From Achromobacter veterisilvae (GTDB lineage Bacteria > Pseudomonadota > Gammaproteobacteria > Burkholderiales > Burkholderiaceae_B): 64,000 bases of DNA. Of this stretch, positions 55,525-63,667 are shown piece after piece (the stretch's first letter is position 1; the number at the start of each line of letters is the position of its first letter). Both the position numbers and the translations under genes were made by a program. The stretch spans positions 62,001-126,000 of the forward strand of contig NZ_UFQC01000015.1 of NCBI RefSeq assembly GCF_900496975.1, in the 5' to 3' direction. Below the pieces are notes generated by a model. It was not told the origin of the DNA. It saw only the letters and a program-made list of their open reading frames with translations, and made no database searches.

Positions 55525-56724
55525 ATGTCGAACTCATCTGCGGCCGGGGCCTTGCCCGCGGCCCACGGACCCGCGCGTTCCGTTTTCGCGCAAGTGTTGC
55601 CGCTGGCCCTGGCGGTATTCGTCGGCTTTTTCATGATCGGCCTGCCCATGCCGGTGCTGCCGCTGTACGTGGACGGCGCGCTGGCGCTGGGCGCGTTGGC
55701 GGTCGGGGTGGTGGCCGGCGTGCAGTTCGCCGCCGCGCTGTTGTCGCGCGCCTACGCGGGTTCGCTGGCGGACCGCCGCGGCGCCAAGCGGGCGGTGGCG
55801 GGCGGCTTCATACTGGGCTCGGTCGCAGGCCTGTTCTATCTGCTGGCCGAGGATCTGTCGCCGCGTCCGCAGGCGGCGCTGGCCGCCCTGCTGGCCGGAC
55901 GCGCGCTGATGGGGTGCGCCGAAAGCCTCATCGTCACGGGCGCGCTCAGTTGGGGCGTGGGCCGCGCGGGGCCGCAGAACGCCGGCCGCGTGATGGCCTG
56001 GGTGGGCGTGGCCATCTACGCCGCCTATGCGCTGGGCGCGCCGGCGGGCATGCGGCTGTACGGCGTTGCCGGCTTCACCGGCATCGCCTGGGCCACCGTG
56101 CTGATCCCGCTGGCGGCCCTGGCGCTGGTGCTGCCGCTGCGCGGGGTGCGCGCCGCGGGCGGCTCGCGCTCGCCCTTCTACAAGGTGCTGGGGCTGGTGC
56201 TGCTTCCGGGCCTGGGATTGGCGCTTTCCAGCGTCGGTTTCGGCGTGATCACGGCGTTCGTGAGCCTGCTGTTCGCGCAGCGGGGCTGGGACGGCGCCGC
56301 GTGGATGTTCACCGCGTTCGGCGGCGGCTTCATCCTGGCCCGGGTGTTCTTCGCGGGCCTGCCGGACAAGCTGGGCGGCGCGCGCGTGGCGCTCGCATGC
56401 GTGCTGATCGAAGCGGCGGGGCAGTGGCTGATCTGGTCGGGCGCCACGCCGGCCAGGGCCTATGCCGGCGCCCTGTTGACGGGCGCGGGGTATTCGCTGG
56501 CCTTCCCGGCCTTCGGCGTGGAGGCCGTGCGCCGCGTGCCCGCCGCGAGCCGCGGCGCGGCCATGGGGGCCTACGTCGCCTTCCTGGACGTCGCCCTGGG
56601 CTTGAGCAGCCCGGCGGCCGGCTGGCTGGCCGGCGCGCAAGGCTATGGCGCGGTGTACGTGATGGGGGGCGCGTGCGCCCTGGCCGCGATGGTCGTCGCG
56701 ATGGCGCTCAGGGGCCGCGCATGA
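55525..56724 (+). CDS. MFS transporter (YhhS/arabinose-efflux-like)
   Basis: This 399-residue inner-membrane protein has about 12 hydrophobic helices and the MFS loop motif SRAYAGSLADRRGAKRAVAG. Proteins of this group (YhhS, AraJ-like) are drug or metabolite exporters. The N-terminus has a hydrophilic lead of about 20 residues before helix 1. It is adjacent to a divergent TetR regulator, the common layout of an inducible efflux pair. The exported compound is unknown. Confidence 0.88.
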   Translation: MSNSSAAGALPAAHGPARSVFAQVLPLALAVFVGFFMIGLPMPVLPLYVDGALALGALAVGVVAGVQFAAALLSRAYAGSLADRRGAKRAVAGGFILGSVAGLFYLLAEDLSPRPQAALAALLAGRALMGCAESLIVTGALSWGVGRAGPQNAGRVMAWVGVAIYAAYALGAPAGMRLYGVAGFTGIAWATVLIPLAALALVLPLRGVRAAGGSRSPFYKVLGLVLLPGLGLALSSVGFGVITAFVSLLFAQRGWDGAAWMFTAFGGGFILARVFFAGLPDKLGGARVALACVLIEAAGQWLIWSGATPARAYAGALLTGAGYSLAFPAFGVEAVRRVPAASRGAAMGAYVAFLDVALGLSSPAAGWLAGAQGYGAVYVMGGACALAAMVVAMALRGRA

Positions 56725-56766
56725 CGGCCGGGCGGCGCCTCCAGGCTGGGGGCGCCGCCCGCGGGA

Positions 56767-57486
56767 TCAGGCCGTCGCGGCCATCTCCAGGATTTCATCG
56801 TCGATGGCTTCGGCCTGGCCGTCCTTCAACTGTTGCAGATGGTCGGCCAGTTCGGCGATGGTCAGCGCCACCAGCCCGTGCAGCGCGGCATAGCGCTCCA
56901 GCGCCGCGCCGCGCATCATCGTGCCGTCGGCGTTCATCAGTTCGCACAGCACGCCGGCCGGACGCAGGCCCGCCAGCACCGCCAGGTCCACGGAGCCTTC
57001 CGTGTGGCCGCGGCGGGCCAGCACGCCGCCCGGCTGGGCGCGCAGCGGGAACACGTGCCCCGGGCTGACGATGTCGTCGCTTTGCGCCGCCGGGGAGATG
57101 GCGGCGCGGATCGTGGTGACGCGGTCCACGGCCGACACGCCGGTGCTTACGCCTTCGCGCGCCTCGATGGAGACGGTGAAGGCGGTGGCGTAGCGGCTCT
57201 GGTTGCGCTGGACCATGGGCGGCAGCCCGAGGCGGTCCAGGGTTTCGCCCGGCAGGCACAGGCAGACGATGCCGCTGCCGTCGCGGATCAACTGGGCCAT
57301 GACGGGCACGGTCAGCTTATCGGCGGCGACGATCAGGTCGGCCTCGTTTTCGCGGTCGAAGTCGTCCATGAGGATGACCGGCCGGCCCAGGCGCAGATGG
57401 TGCAGGGCGCGCTGCAGGCGGGCGGCGAAAGGCTGCGAAGCCAGGCTGGGGATGGGGGACTGCGGGGTAAGGGTAACGTTGGACAT
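56767..57486 (-). CDS. ribB: 3,4-dihydroxy-2-butanone-4-phosphate synthase
   Basis: RibB makes the four-carbon precursor of riboflavin from ribulose 5-phosphate. The 239-residue product has the N-terminal [19 protein letters not shown] with the metal-binding acid cluster, [10 protein letters not shown], and [27 protein letters not shown]. It is stand-alone, with no GTP cyclohydrolase II domain and no other rib gene adjacent. An FMN riboswitch lies upstream at 57602-57750. A short hairpin at 57487-57527 stands right before the start codon and could link riboswitch state to translation. Confidence 0.95.
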   Translation of the reverse strand: MSNVTLTPQSPIPSLASQPFAARLQRALHHLRLGRPVILMDDFDRENEADLIVAADKLTVPVMAQLIRDGSGIVCLCLPGETLDRLGLPPMVQRNQSRYATAFTVSIEAREGVSTGVSAVDRVTTIRAAISPAAQSDDIVSPGHVFPLRAQPGGVLARRGHTEGSVDLAVLAGLRPAGVLCELMNADGTMMRGAALERYAALHGLVALTIAELADHLQQLKDGQAEAIDDEILEMAATA

Positions 57487-57527
57487 TGAAACGCTCTCGC
57501 AAGTTTGAAGGGGCGAAAAACGTTTCA
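57487..57527 (-). promoter_or_regulatory. Hairpin before the ribB start codon
   Basis: TGAAACG and CGTTTCA (57521-57527 and 57487-57493) pair across the ribosome-site region, directly before the ATG of ribB. It may form part of the riboswitch expression platform. The arms are only 7 bp, so the call is tentative. Confidence 0.4.
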
Positions 57528-57601
57528 GGGCTACTCGACAGCCGAACGCAATACGATCGTCTGGACGCGGGCGCGCCTGGACGAGCGGGTTTGTGCCGGC
57601 A

Positions 57602-57750
57602 CATCTTCTCTCATCCGGACTGTGACCGTCGGCCCTGGCATCTCACCAGATCTGCTGACCCCGGTGTCCGTGAAGGACGCCGGGCGCTCGCGGGCTCGCC
57701 ACATTGCATGGCATACCGCCGGTGGGGAGTTTCACCCCGCCCTGAAGACG
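57602..57750 (-). ncRNA. FMN riboswitch (RFN element)
   Basis: On the minus strand the element opens with TCTTCAGGGCGGGGTGAAA and CCCCACCGGCGGTA. It continues with an AGCCCGCGAGCGCC segment and ends with GGTCAGCAGATCTGGTG, then CGGTCACAGTCCGGATGAGA, the conserved parts of the FMN-binding junction. It is 116 bases upstream of ribB, with which it is co-oriented. Binding FMN should lower ribB expression. Confidence 0.95.
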
Positions 57751-57864
57751 TACTGCATGTCGTGTTAACGACCGGATGATTGTACGCCTGTCCGGGGCGG
57801 GGCGTTGAATATGCTTATTGCGCCCGGGGTCTTCGCCTGCCGCGAGGGACGGATCCCCTCCCGC

Positions 57865-58374
57865 TTACGAGGCGGCTTCGGGCTTGTCCGCCTTCTTCTT
57901 TTTTGCCGGCAGCGCCAGCATCGTGCCGCGGCACGGCGGCGTGCCGCAAAGGCAGCGGTAGCCTTCCTTGAGCTTCTTGGTGATGCGGCCGTCCAGGACC
58001 AGGCCGTAGTCGTAGGACAGTTCGGTGCCGCGTGGAATGTCCCGCAGCGCGACGATGTAGACGCGCTTGCCGTGCTTGCCTTCCTGGGCCTCGCAATTGG
58101 GTTCGCAGGAATGGTTGATCCAGCGGGCGTCGTTGCCCTGGTCGCCGCCGTCGATCACGCGGCCGGAGCTGAGCGCGAAGAAGAAAGTATGGAAGGGATC
58201 GTCCGGATTGGTGGGGTGGCGGCGGTCCGCTTCCTTGGCGCTGATGCGCTCGCCGCCGTATTCGATGATGCGCGTGCCGGCGGGGATCTTGCGCGCGGCG
58301 AAGACGCCGTTGCCGTGCAGCTTGGAGCGGCGGACGACGTGCCAGGGCTTGATCGGAGTAGCTTCGGTGGTCAT
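57865..58374 (-). CDS. SET-domain protein (putative lysine methyltransferase)
   Basis: The 169-residue protein is essentially a lone SET domain. It has SKLHGNGVFAARKIPAGTRI near the N-terminus, NHSCEPNC at 87-94 and ELSYDYG at 118-124, the two parts of the SET pseudoknot active site. A post-SET cysteine cluster follows (C141, C143, C148). The tail is lysine-rich (AKKKKADKPE). SET proteins methylate lysines of proteins using S-adenosylmethionine. The gene stands alone between the ribB riboswitch and the bestrophin-like gene. The target protein is unknown. Confidence 0.9.
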   Translation of the reverse strand: MTTEATPIKPWHVVRRSKLHGNGVFAARKIPAGTRIIEYGGERISAKEADRRHPTNPDDPFHTFFFALSSGRVIDGGDQGNDARWINHSCEPNCEAQEGKHGKRVYIVALRDIPRGTELSYDYGLVLDGRITKKLKEGYRCLCGTPPCRGTMLALPAKKKKADKPEAAS

Positions 58375-58481
58375 TGGGCGGCGGCGGTGGCGGTGAGTCG
58401 AAACAGAATTATATCGGCGCGCATTTGGCGCGATGACGGGCGTATAGTGTGCGCCGCCCTGTTCCCGATCGAATACGCATC

Positions 58482-59402
58482 ATGATCGTCCGTCCGCGTC
58501 CTTCCGCGCTGGCCCTGTTCTTCGTTCTGCGCGGCTCCATCATTCCGCGCATCCTCAGCCGCATCCTCGTCATCACGCTGCTGTCCTGTCTGGTGGTGTG
58601 GATGTACCACCGGCAATGGTTTTCGCCGGCGCACCTGTCGGCGGTGCCGTTTTCGCTGTTCGGCCTGGCCCTGTCCGTGTTCATGGGCTTTCGCAACAAC
58701 GTCTGCTACGACCGCTGGTGGGAAGCCCGCAAGCAGTGGGGCGAACTGATCGTGCAGGCGCGCAGCCTGGCGCGCGAAAGCGCGGTGCTGCTGGCCGCCA
58801 GCACCGCCAACCCGGTGCAGGAGCGCATCGTGCGGCGCTGCATCGGCTTTGCCTACGCGCTGGCGGCGCGGCTGCGCGAAGAGGACATGGCCGCCGCGGC
58901 GCGCCCCTGGGTGCAGCAGGACGAGGCCGAGACGCTGGCCGGATGCCGCAATGTGCCGGACGCCCTGCTCATGGCCATCAACCGCGACCTGGCCGCCTGT
59001 CTGCGCCGCGGCGAGCTGAGCGACATTCTCTACGAGGGGCTGACCCGGCGCGTGGCCGCCTGCGCTGCCATCCAGGCGGCCTGCGAACGGATCAAGTTCA
59101 CGCCCTCGCCGTTCGCCTATTCGCTGCTGCTGCACCGCACGGCGTGGCTGTTCTGCCTGTTGCTGCCGTTCGGGCTGGTGGGGGCGCTGGAATACCTGAT
59201 GCCGGTGGCGGTCACCATCGTGGCCTACACCTTCTTCGGCCTGGATGCCGTGGGCGACGAGCTGGAAGATCCGTTCGGCGTCGACGAGAACGACCTGCCG
59301 CTGTCGGCCCTGGCCCGCGTGATCGAAATCGACCTGCTGGAAGGCCTGGGCGTGCGGCCGCTGCCCGAGCCCGCCCAGCCGGTGGATTTCGTGCTGCGCT
59401 GA
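58482..59402 (+). CDS. Bestrophin-like (RFP-TM/UPF0187) membrane protein
   Basis: The 306-residue protein is similar to bacterial bestrophin-family anion or cation channels. It has hydrophobic helices near the N-terminus (RILVITLLSCLVVWMY and PFSLFGLALSVFMGFR), the family motif NNVCYDRWWEARKQWGELI, and late helices (LFCLLLPFGLVGALEYL). The C-terminus has LEDPFGVDENDLPL, the conserved acidic segment of the family. It is co-oriented with no partner and ends five bases before the convergent Lrp gene. Confidence 0.9.
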   Translation: MIVRPRPSALALFFVLRGSIIPRILSRILVITLLSCLVVWMYHRQWFSPAHLSAVPFSLFGLALSVFMGFRNNVCYDRWWEARKQWGELIVQARSLARESAVLLAASTANPVQERIVRRCIGFAYALAARLREEDMAAAARPWVQQDEAETLAGCRNVPDALLMAINRDLAACLRRGELSDILYEGLTRRVAACAAIQAACERIKFTPSPFAYSLLLHRTAWLFCLLLPFGLVGALEYLMPVAVTIVAYTFFGLDAVGDELEDPFGVDENDLPLSALARVIEIDLLEGLGVRPLPEPAQPVDFVLR

Positions 59403-59407
59403 CGCCG

Positions 59408-59878
59408 TCAGTCCGCCGGGCCCGTCAGCGGCAACTGGGTTTCCTTCAGCCGGCGCAGCACGAAGCACGATTTGCTGTGCCGGATCCCCGGGATCCGGTA
59501 GAGCTGTTCGCGCAGCAGGCGTTCGTAGTCGCGCGTGTCGCGCACGGCGATGCGGATGTAATAGTCATAGTCGCCCGAGACCAGGAAGGCCTCCAGCACC
59601 TCGGGAATCTGCGCCAGCGCCCGGCCGAACTCGTACAGGGTCTCCTCGCTGTGGCTCTCCAGGGTGACGTGGACGATCACCGTATCCATGAAGCCCAGGC
59701 TGGCGGGGTCGATGTCCACGGTGTAGCCGCGGATCACCCCGGCGCTTTCCATGCGCTTGATGCGGTTCCAGCAGGGCGTGGACGACAGTCCCACCGCCGC
59801 GCCGATGTCGTTCAGGCTGGCGCGCGCGTTCTCCTGCAGGACCCTCAAAATCGCCAGATCAAACTTGTCCAGGTTCAT
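59408..59878 (-). CDS. Lrp/AsnC-family transcriptional regulator
   Basis: The 156-residue regulator starts MNLDKFDLAILRVLQENARA with the HTH segment IGAAVGLSSTPCWNRIKRMESAGVI. The RAM ligand-binding domain follows (VIVHVTLESHSEE, SGDYDYYIRIAVRD, PGIRHSKSCFVLR). It is divergent from ilvB, and the 102-base space contains two copies of GAAGATAAAT 40 bases apart. It probably responds to an amino acid and controls ilvB. Confidence 0.93.
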   Translation of the reverse strand: MNLDKFDLAILRVLQENARASLNDIGAAVGLSSTPCWNRIKRMESAGVIRGYTVDIDPASLGFMDTVIVHVTLESHSEETLYEFGRALAQIPEVLEAFLVSGDYDYYIRIAVRDTRDYERLLREQLYRIPGIRHSKSCFVLRRLKETQLPLTGPAD

Positions 59879-59899
59879 TTTCTTTGATTCCTCCAAATC

Positions 59900-59949
59900 G
59901 AAGATAAATTTACTGCGTTTACGGGTTATCGGTGGAAAAGAAGATAAAT
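59900..59949. promoter_or_regulatory. Direct repeats GAAGATAAAT, 40 bp apart, probable Lrp-type sites
   Basis: GAAGATAAAT occurs at 59900-59909 and 59940-59949, exactly 40 bases apart, in the AT-rich space between divergent lrp and ilvB. The second is extended into the imperfect dyad GAAGATAAATATTCTTC (59940-59956). This phased arrangement fits Lrp-type regulators, which bind several sites per promoter. Confidence 0.55.
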
Positions 59950-59980
59950 ATTCTTCCGATATACCAATAAGATAGATAGC

Positions 59981-61798
59981 ATGAACGATCGCCTGCACCC
60001 CACCGCCGCCGCCGCGCTTGCCGCCTCTGATCGCCCCGCTGACAACGGGGCGAAAATTCTGCTCGATACGTTGATCGCCCACGGCGTGGATACGGTGTTC
60101 GGCTACCCCGGGGGCGCCGTGCTGCCCCTGTACGACGCCCTCTACGCCGAGCCGCGCCTGAAGCACGTGCTGGTGCGGCATGAACAGGCGGCCGTGCACG
60201 CCGCCGAGGGCTACGCCCGCAGCACCGGCCGCACGGGCGTGGTCTTCGTCACCTCGGGCCCCGGCATGGCCAACACCACGTCCGGGCTGCTGGACGCCAT
60301 GTGCGACTCGATCCCGGTGCTGTGCATCAGCGGCCAGGTCGCCACGGCCGCCATCGGCACCGACGCCTTCCAGGAGTGCGACGCCATCGGCATCTCGCGC
60401 TCAGTGACCAAGTGGAACACCCAGATCCGGGCGGTGGGCGACGTGGCCGGTGTGGTGGGCCGCGCGTTCGAACTGACCCGCCAGGGCCGCCCCGGCCCGG
60501 TGCTGGTGGATTTCCCGAAGGACGTGCAGTTGGCCGTGCCGCGCGACGCGGACGACGGTATCCCGGCCGCGCCCTCGCAGCAGAAGCTGGCCGCGCTGCG
60601 CGCGCGGCGCCAGGCCGGCAAGCTGGCCCCCAAGCTGCCGCAGTCGGCCGTGCGCCGCGCCGCCGCGCTGATCGCCCACGCCAAGCGCCCCATCTTCTAT
60701 GGCGGCGGCGGGCTGGTGAACGCCGGCCCCGAAGCCTGCGCGGCATTCACGGACCTGGTGCGCCATACCGGCGCGCCCTGCACGCTGACGCTGATGGGCC
60801 TGGGCGCCTTCCCGGCGTCGAGCCCGCAATTCGTCGGCATGCTGGGCATGCACGGCACGGTCGAGGCCAACCTGGCCATGCACAACGCCGACCTGGTGGT
60901 CTGCATCGGCGCCCGCTTCGACGACCGCATCACGGGCAAGCTGTCCGAATTCTGTCCGCATGCCCGCAAGATCCACATCGACATCGATCCCGCTTCCATC
61001 AACAAGGTGGTGCGCGTGGACGTGGCGCTGGTGGGCGACTGCCTGCCGCTGGTGAGCGCGCTGCGCGCCGAGCTGGGCGATCAGCCCCTGGAAGCGGCGC
61101 GGCTGGCGCCGTGGTGGTCCCGCATCGCCGCCTGGCGCGCCCAGGACTGCCTGGGCTACACGCCCGCGGCCGACGCCATCCTGCCGCAGCACCTGATGTC
61201 GCGCCTGAACGCGGCGCTGGAAGGCCGCGACGCCATCGTCTCGACCGACGTGGGCCAGCACCAGATGTGGGCGGCCCAGTACCTGCGCTTCGACGAGCCG
61301 AACCGCTGGCTGACCTCGGGCGGCGCCGGCACCATGGGCTACGGCGTGCCCGCCGCCATCGGCGCGCAGGTCGGCCATCCCGGCAAGACGGTGGTCTGCG
61401 TCAGCGGCGACGCGTCGGTGCTGATGAACATCCAGGAACTGTCCACCGCCATGCAGCACCAGACGCCCGTCAAGGTCGTGCTGTGCAACAACGGCTACAT
61501 GGGCATGGTGCGCCAGTGGCAGGAACTGATCCACGGCGGCCGCTACAGCCACAGCTACAACGCGTCGCTGCCGGACTTCGTGGCGTTGGCGAAGGCGTTC
61601 GGCTGGGGCGCCGCCCGGGTGGACGATCCGGCAAAGCTGGACGCGGCGCTGGCCGAATGCCTGGCGCACGACGGCCCCTATTTCCTGGACGTGGCGGTCA
61701 CGGCGCAGGAGAACTGCTTCCCGATGATGCCCGCGGGCCACGGCCACCAGAAGATGATGCTGGCCGAGGGGGTGTGGTATCAGGATGAGACGACTTGA
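59981..61798 (+). CDS. ilvB: Acetolactate synthase large (catalytic) subunit, IlvB-type
   Basis: This thiamine-diphosphate enzyme condenses pyruvate into acetolactate in branched-chain amino-acid synthesis. The 605-residue product has [21 protein letters not shown] near the N-terminus, the catalytic Glu in [17 protein letters not shown], and [14 protein letters not shown]. The C-terminal thiamine site spans [18 protein letters not shown] to [15 protein letters not shown]. No small regulatory subunit (ilvN/ilvH) adjoins, so it may be a second isozyme or use an ilvN encoded elsewhere. It is divergent from an Lrp/AsnC regulator. Confidence 0.92.
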   Translation: MNDRLHPTAAAALAASDRPADNGAKILLDTLIAHGVDTVFGYPGGAVLPLYDALYAEPRLKHVLVRHEQAAVHAAEGYARSTGRTGVVFVTSGPGMANTTSGLLDAMCDSIPVLCISGQVATAAIGTDAFQECDAIGISRSVTKWNTQIRAVGDVAGVVGRAFELTRQGRPGPVLVDFPKDVQLAVPRDADDGIPAAPSQQKLAALRARRQAGKLAPKLPQSAVRRAAALIAHAKRPIFYGGGGLVNAGPEACAAFTDLVRHTGAPCTLTLMGLGAFPASSPQFVGMLGMHGTVEANLAMHNADLVVCIGARFDDRITGKLSEFCPHARKIHIDIDPASINKVVRVDVALVGDCLPLVSALRAELGDQPLEAARLAPWWSRIAAWRAQDCLGYTPAADAILPQHLMSRLNAALEGRDAIVSTDVGQHQMWAAQYLRFDEPNRWLTSGGAGTMGYGVPAAIGAQVGHPGKTVVCVSGDASVLMNIQELSTAMQHQTPVKVVLCNNGYMGMVRQWQELIHGGRYSHSYNASLPDFVALAKAFGWGAARVDDPAKLDAALAECLAHDGPYFLDVAVTAQENCFPMMPAGHGHQKMMLAEGVWYQDETT

Positions 61799-61808
61799 TT
61801 TTGTCTTT

Positions 61809-61995
61809 GGTGTCTGACACCCGGGGAAGGGCGCTTCAACTTGTTCCGCCGCCGCATCGGGTGTCAGACACCTGCGCAGTCCGTCTCGTACGGGTGTCAG
61901 ACTCCTCTGCAAAGGGCGTCTGGTCGCGCAGGTGTCTGACACCCATACGAGACACTCTCTCGGACTGAAGCCGGCGCACCCGGGTGTCTGACACC
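61809..61995. repeat. Five copies of the palindrome GGTGTCTGACACC between ilvB and the SDR gene
   Basis: GGTGTC(T/A)GACACC occurs at 61809, 61860, 61931 and 61983, with a degenerate copy (GGTGTCAGACTCC) at 61893. The 20-base segments 61883-61902 and 61934-61953 are inverted copies matching at 19 of 20 positions, so the array can form a long hairpin. Similar palindromes are seen at many gene ends in Bordetella-like genomes. It fills the convergent space between ilvB and the SDR gene, so a terminator-like role is possible. Confidence 0.85.
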
Positions 61996-62012
61996 CACCC
62001 CCCTAGCCCGTT

Positions 62013-62792
62013 TCAAAACTGTATCGACAACCCCCCATCCACCACCAGCACGTGGCCGTTCACGTACGAGGCCGCGGGCGAGGCCAGGAACACGGCGGCG
62101 CCGGCGATCTCTTCCGGTTCTCCCCAGCGGCCCAGCGGGTTGCGCGAAGCGACGCGCGGCCCGATTTTCGGGTCCGCGACCATATCCGCGTTGGTTTCCG
62201 TGGCGAAGGTGCCCGGGGCGATGGCGTTGCTGGTGATGCCGCGCGGGCCGAATTCCGCCGCCAGCGCGCGCACCATGCCCGTCAGGCCCTGCTTGGCCGC
62301 CGGGTAGACCGCGTCGCCCGGGCGGGCCAGTTCGCCGACCACCGAGGTGATGGCGATCAGGCGCCCGCCGCCCTGGCGCACCATGCGTTCGGCGGCGAAC
62401 TTGGCCAGCAGCATGCCGGCCACCAGGTCCGTGTCGATCAGTTCGCGGATCTCGGCCGGCGTGGTGTCGGCCAGCGTCTTGCGGTTGCGCGCGCCCACGT
62501 TGTTCACCAGGATGTCCAGCCGGCCGTGTTCGGTATCGACGCGGCCGAACGCGGCCTGCATGGCGGCGTCGTCGCTGATGTCGAAAGCCAGCGCGTGCGC
62601 GTCCAGACCGTCACGTTTCAGCGCATCGGCGCTGGCCTGCGCGGCGGCCGCATTGCGGCCGTTGATCAACACGCGCGCGCCGCAGCCGGCCAGCGCCCGC
62701 GCGATGCAGAAACCCAGCCCGCGGGCCGACCCGGTCACCAGGGCCACCTGGCCGGTGAGGTCGAAGTTGCGCAGATACGGTAGCGTGTTCAT
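62013..62792 (-). CDS. Short-chain dehydrogenase/reductase (SDR)
   Basis: The 259-residue classical SDR has the nucleotide site ALVTGSARGLGFCIARAL (about 17-34), NNVGARNR, the catalytic SVVGELARPGDAVYPAAKQG (Ser, then Tyr-x3-Lys), and the C-terminal GHVLVVDGGLSIQF. It resembles gluconate 5-dehydrogenase and related NAD(P)-dependent sugar-acid enzymes. It lies 11 bases downstream of the ABC permease on the minus strand, so it is probably in the TauC/SsuC-type importer operon. The substrate is unknown. Confidence 0.92.
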   Translation of the reverse strand: MNTLPYLRNFDLTGQVALVTGSARGLGFCIARALAGCGARVLINGRNAAAAQASADALKRDGLDAHALAFDISDDAAMQAAFGRVDTEHGRLDILVNNVGARNRKTLADTTPAEIRELIDTDLVAGMLLAKFAAERMVRQGGGRLIAITSVVGELARPGDAVYPAAKQGLTGMVRALAAEFGPRGITSNAIAPGTFATETNADMVADPKIGPRVASRNPLGRWGEPEEIAGAAVFLASPAASYVNGHVLVVDGGLSIQF

Positions 62793-62803
62793 GTCAGTCG
62801 TCC

Positions 62804-63661
62804 TCACCCTTCTCGGAACTCGGGCGCCCAATGCAGCAGCCGGCGTTCCAGCCAGGTCACGCAATAGACCAGTGCGATACCCACGACCGACAGCAGCGTC
62901 ACCGCCGCGAACATGTCGGTGGCGTTCAGGGTCGCCAGCGCCGTGATCATCAGGTAGCCCATCCCCGTCGTGGAGCCGACGAATTCCGCCAGCACCACGC
63001 CGATCAGCGCGAAGCTGATGGCGTTGGGCAGCGCCGCGAAGGTCCACGCGGCGGCGGTGGGAATGCGCACCCGCCACAGGATCTGGCGCGGCGAGCCGCC
63101 CAGCGTGCGGCAGAAGTCCACCAGTTCGCGCTCCACGCTGCGGCCACCCTTGTAGGTGTTGAAGAACACCAGGAAGAACACCACGAACCACGACGTTACC
63201 ACCTTGGAGGCCAGCCCCAGGCCGAAGAACATGGTGATGAGCGGCACGAAGGCGATGCGCGGCATCGAGTTGAACGCCACGATGAACGGGTTGAACACGT
63301 CGGCCAGGAAACGGCTGCGGCTGAGCGTCATGCCCACGATGAAGCCGCTGCCCACGCCCACCAGCAGCCCCACCATGGTGGCCTGCAAGGTCAGCCACAA
63401 GTGCGGCCAGACCGACCGGGGGCCGGGCTGCAGCCATTCCCACAGCCGCACCGCCACGCGCGAGGGCTGGCTGATGAAGAAGGGGTCGAACAGGGTGTTC
63501 TGGGCGAACCACGGAATGCGCGTCAGGATTTCCCAGGAACCCAGGATGACGGCAAGGATCAGCACCTGCCACAGCGTGATGCGCAGCCGGCGCGCCATGC
63601 CGGCGCGGCGGTCCAGCCGCAACTGGTCCTGCAGGGAATCGGAAGTATCGGTCGGGATCAT
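62804..63661 (-). CDS. ABC transporter permease (SsuC/TauC/NitT family)
   Basis: The 285-residue inner-membrane permease has about six hydrophobic helices and an EAA-type loop around VDFCRTLGGSPRQILWRVRIPTAA. This family serves nitrate, sulfonate, taurine and related importers. It starts six bases after the ATPase gene and is followed by the SDR gene on the minus strand. The binding protein must be outside the window. Confidence 0.9.
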   Translation of the reverse strand: MIPTDTSDSLQDQLRLDRRAGMARRLRITLWQVLILAVILGSWEILTRIPWFAQNTLFDPFFISQPSRVAVRLWEWLQPGPRSVWPHLWLTLQATMVGLLVGVGSGFIVGMTLSRSRFLADVFNPFIVAFNSMPRIAFVPLITMFFGLGLASKVVTSWFVVFFLVFFNTYKGGRSVERELVDFCRTLGGSPRQILWRVRIPTAAAWTFAALPNAISFALIGVVLAEFVGSTTGMGYLMITALATLNATDMFAAVTLLSVVGIALVYCVTWLERRLLHWAPEFREG

Positions 63662-63667
63662 GATGAT

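Noticed and set aside
61809-61995. CRISPR array between ilvB and the SDR gene
   Set aside because: The repeat unit is only 13 bp and palindromic, spacers vary from about 20 to 39 bases and are partly inverted copies, and no cas gene is near.
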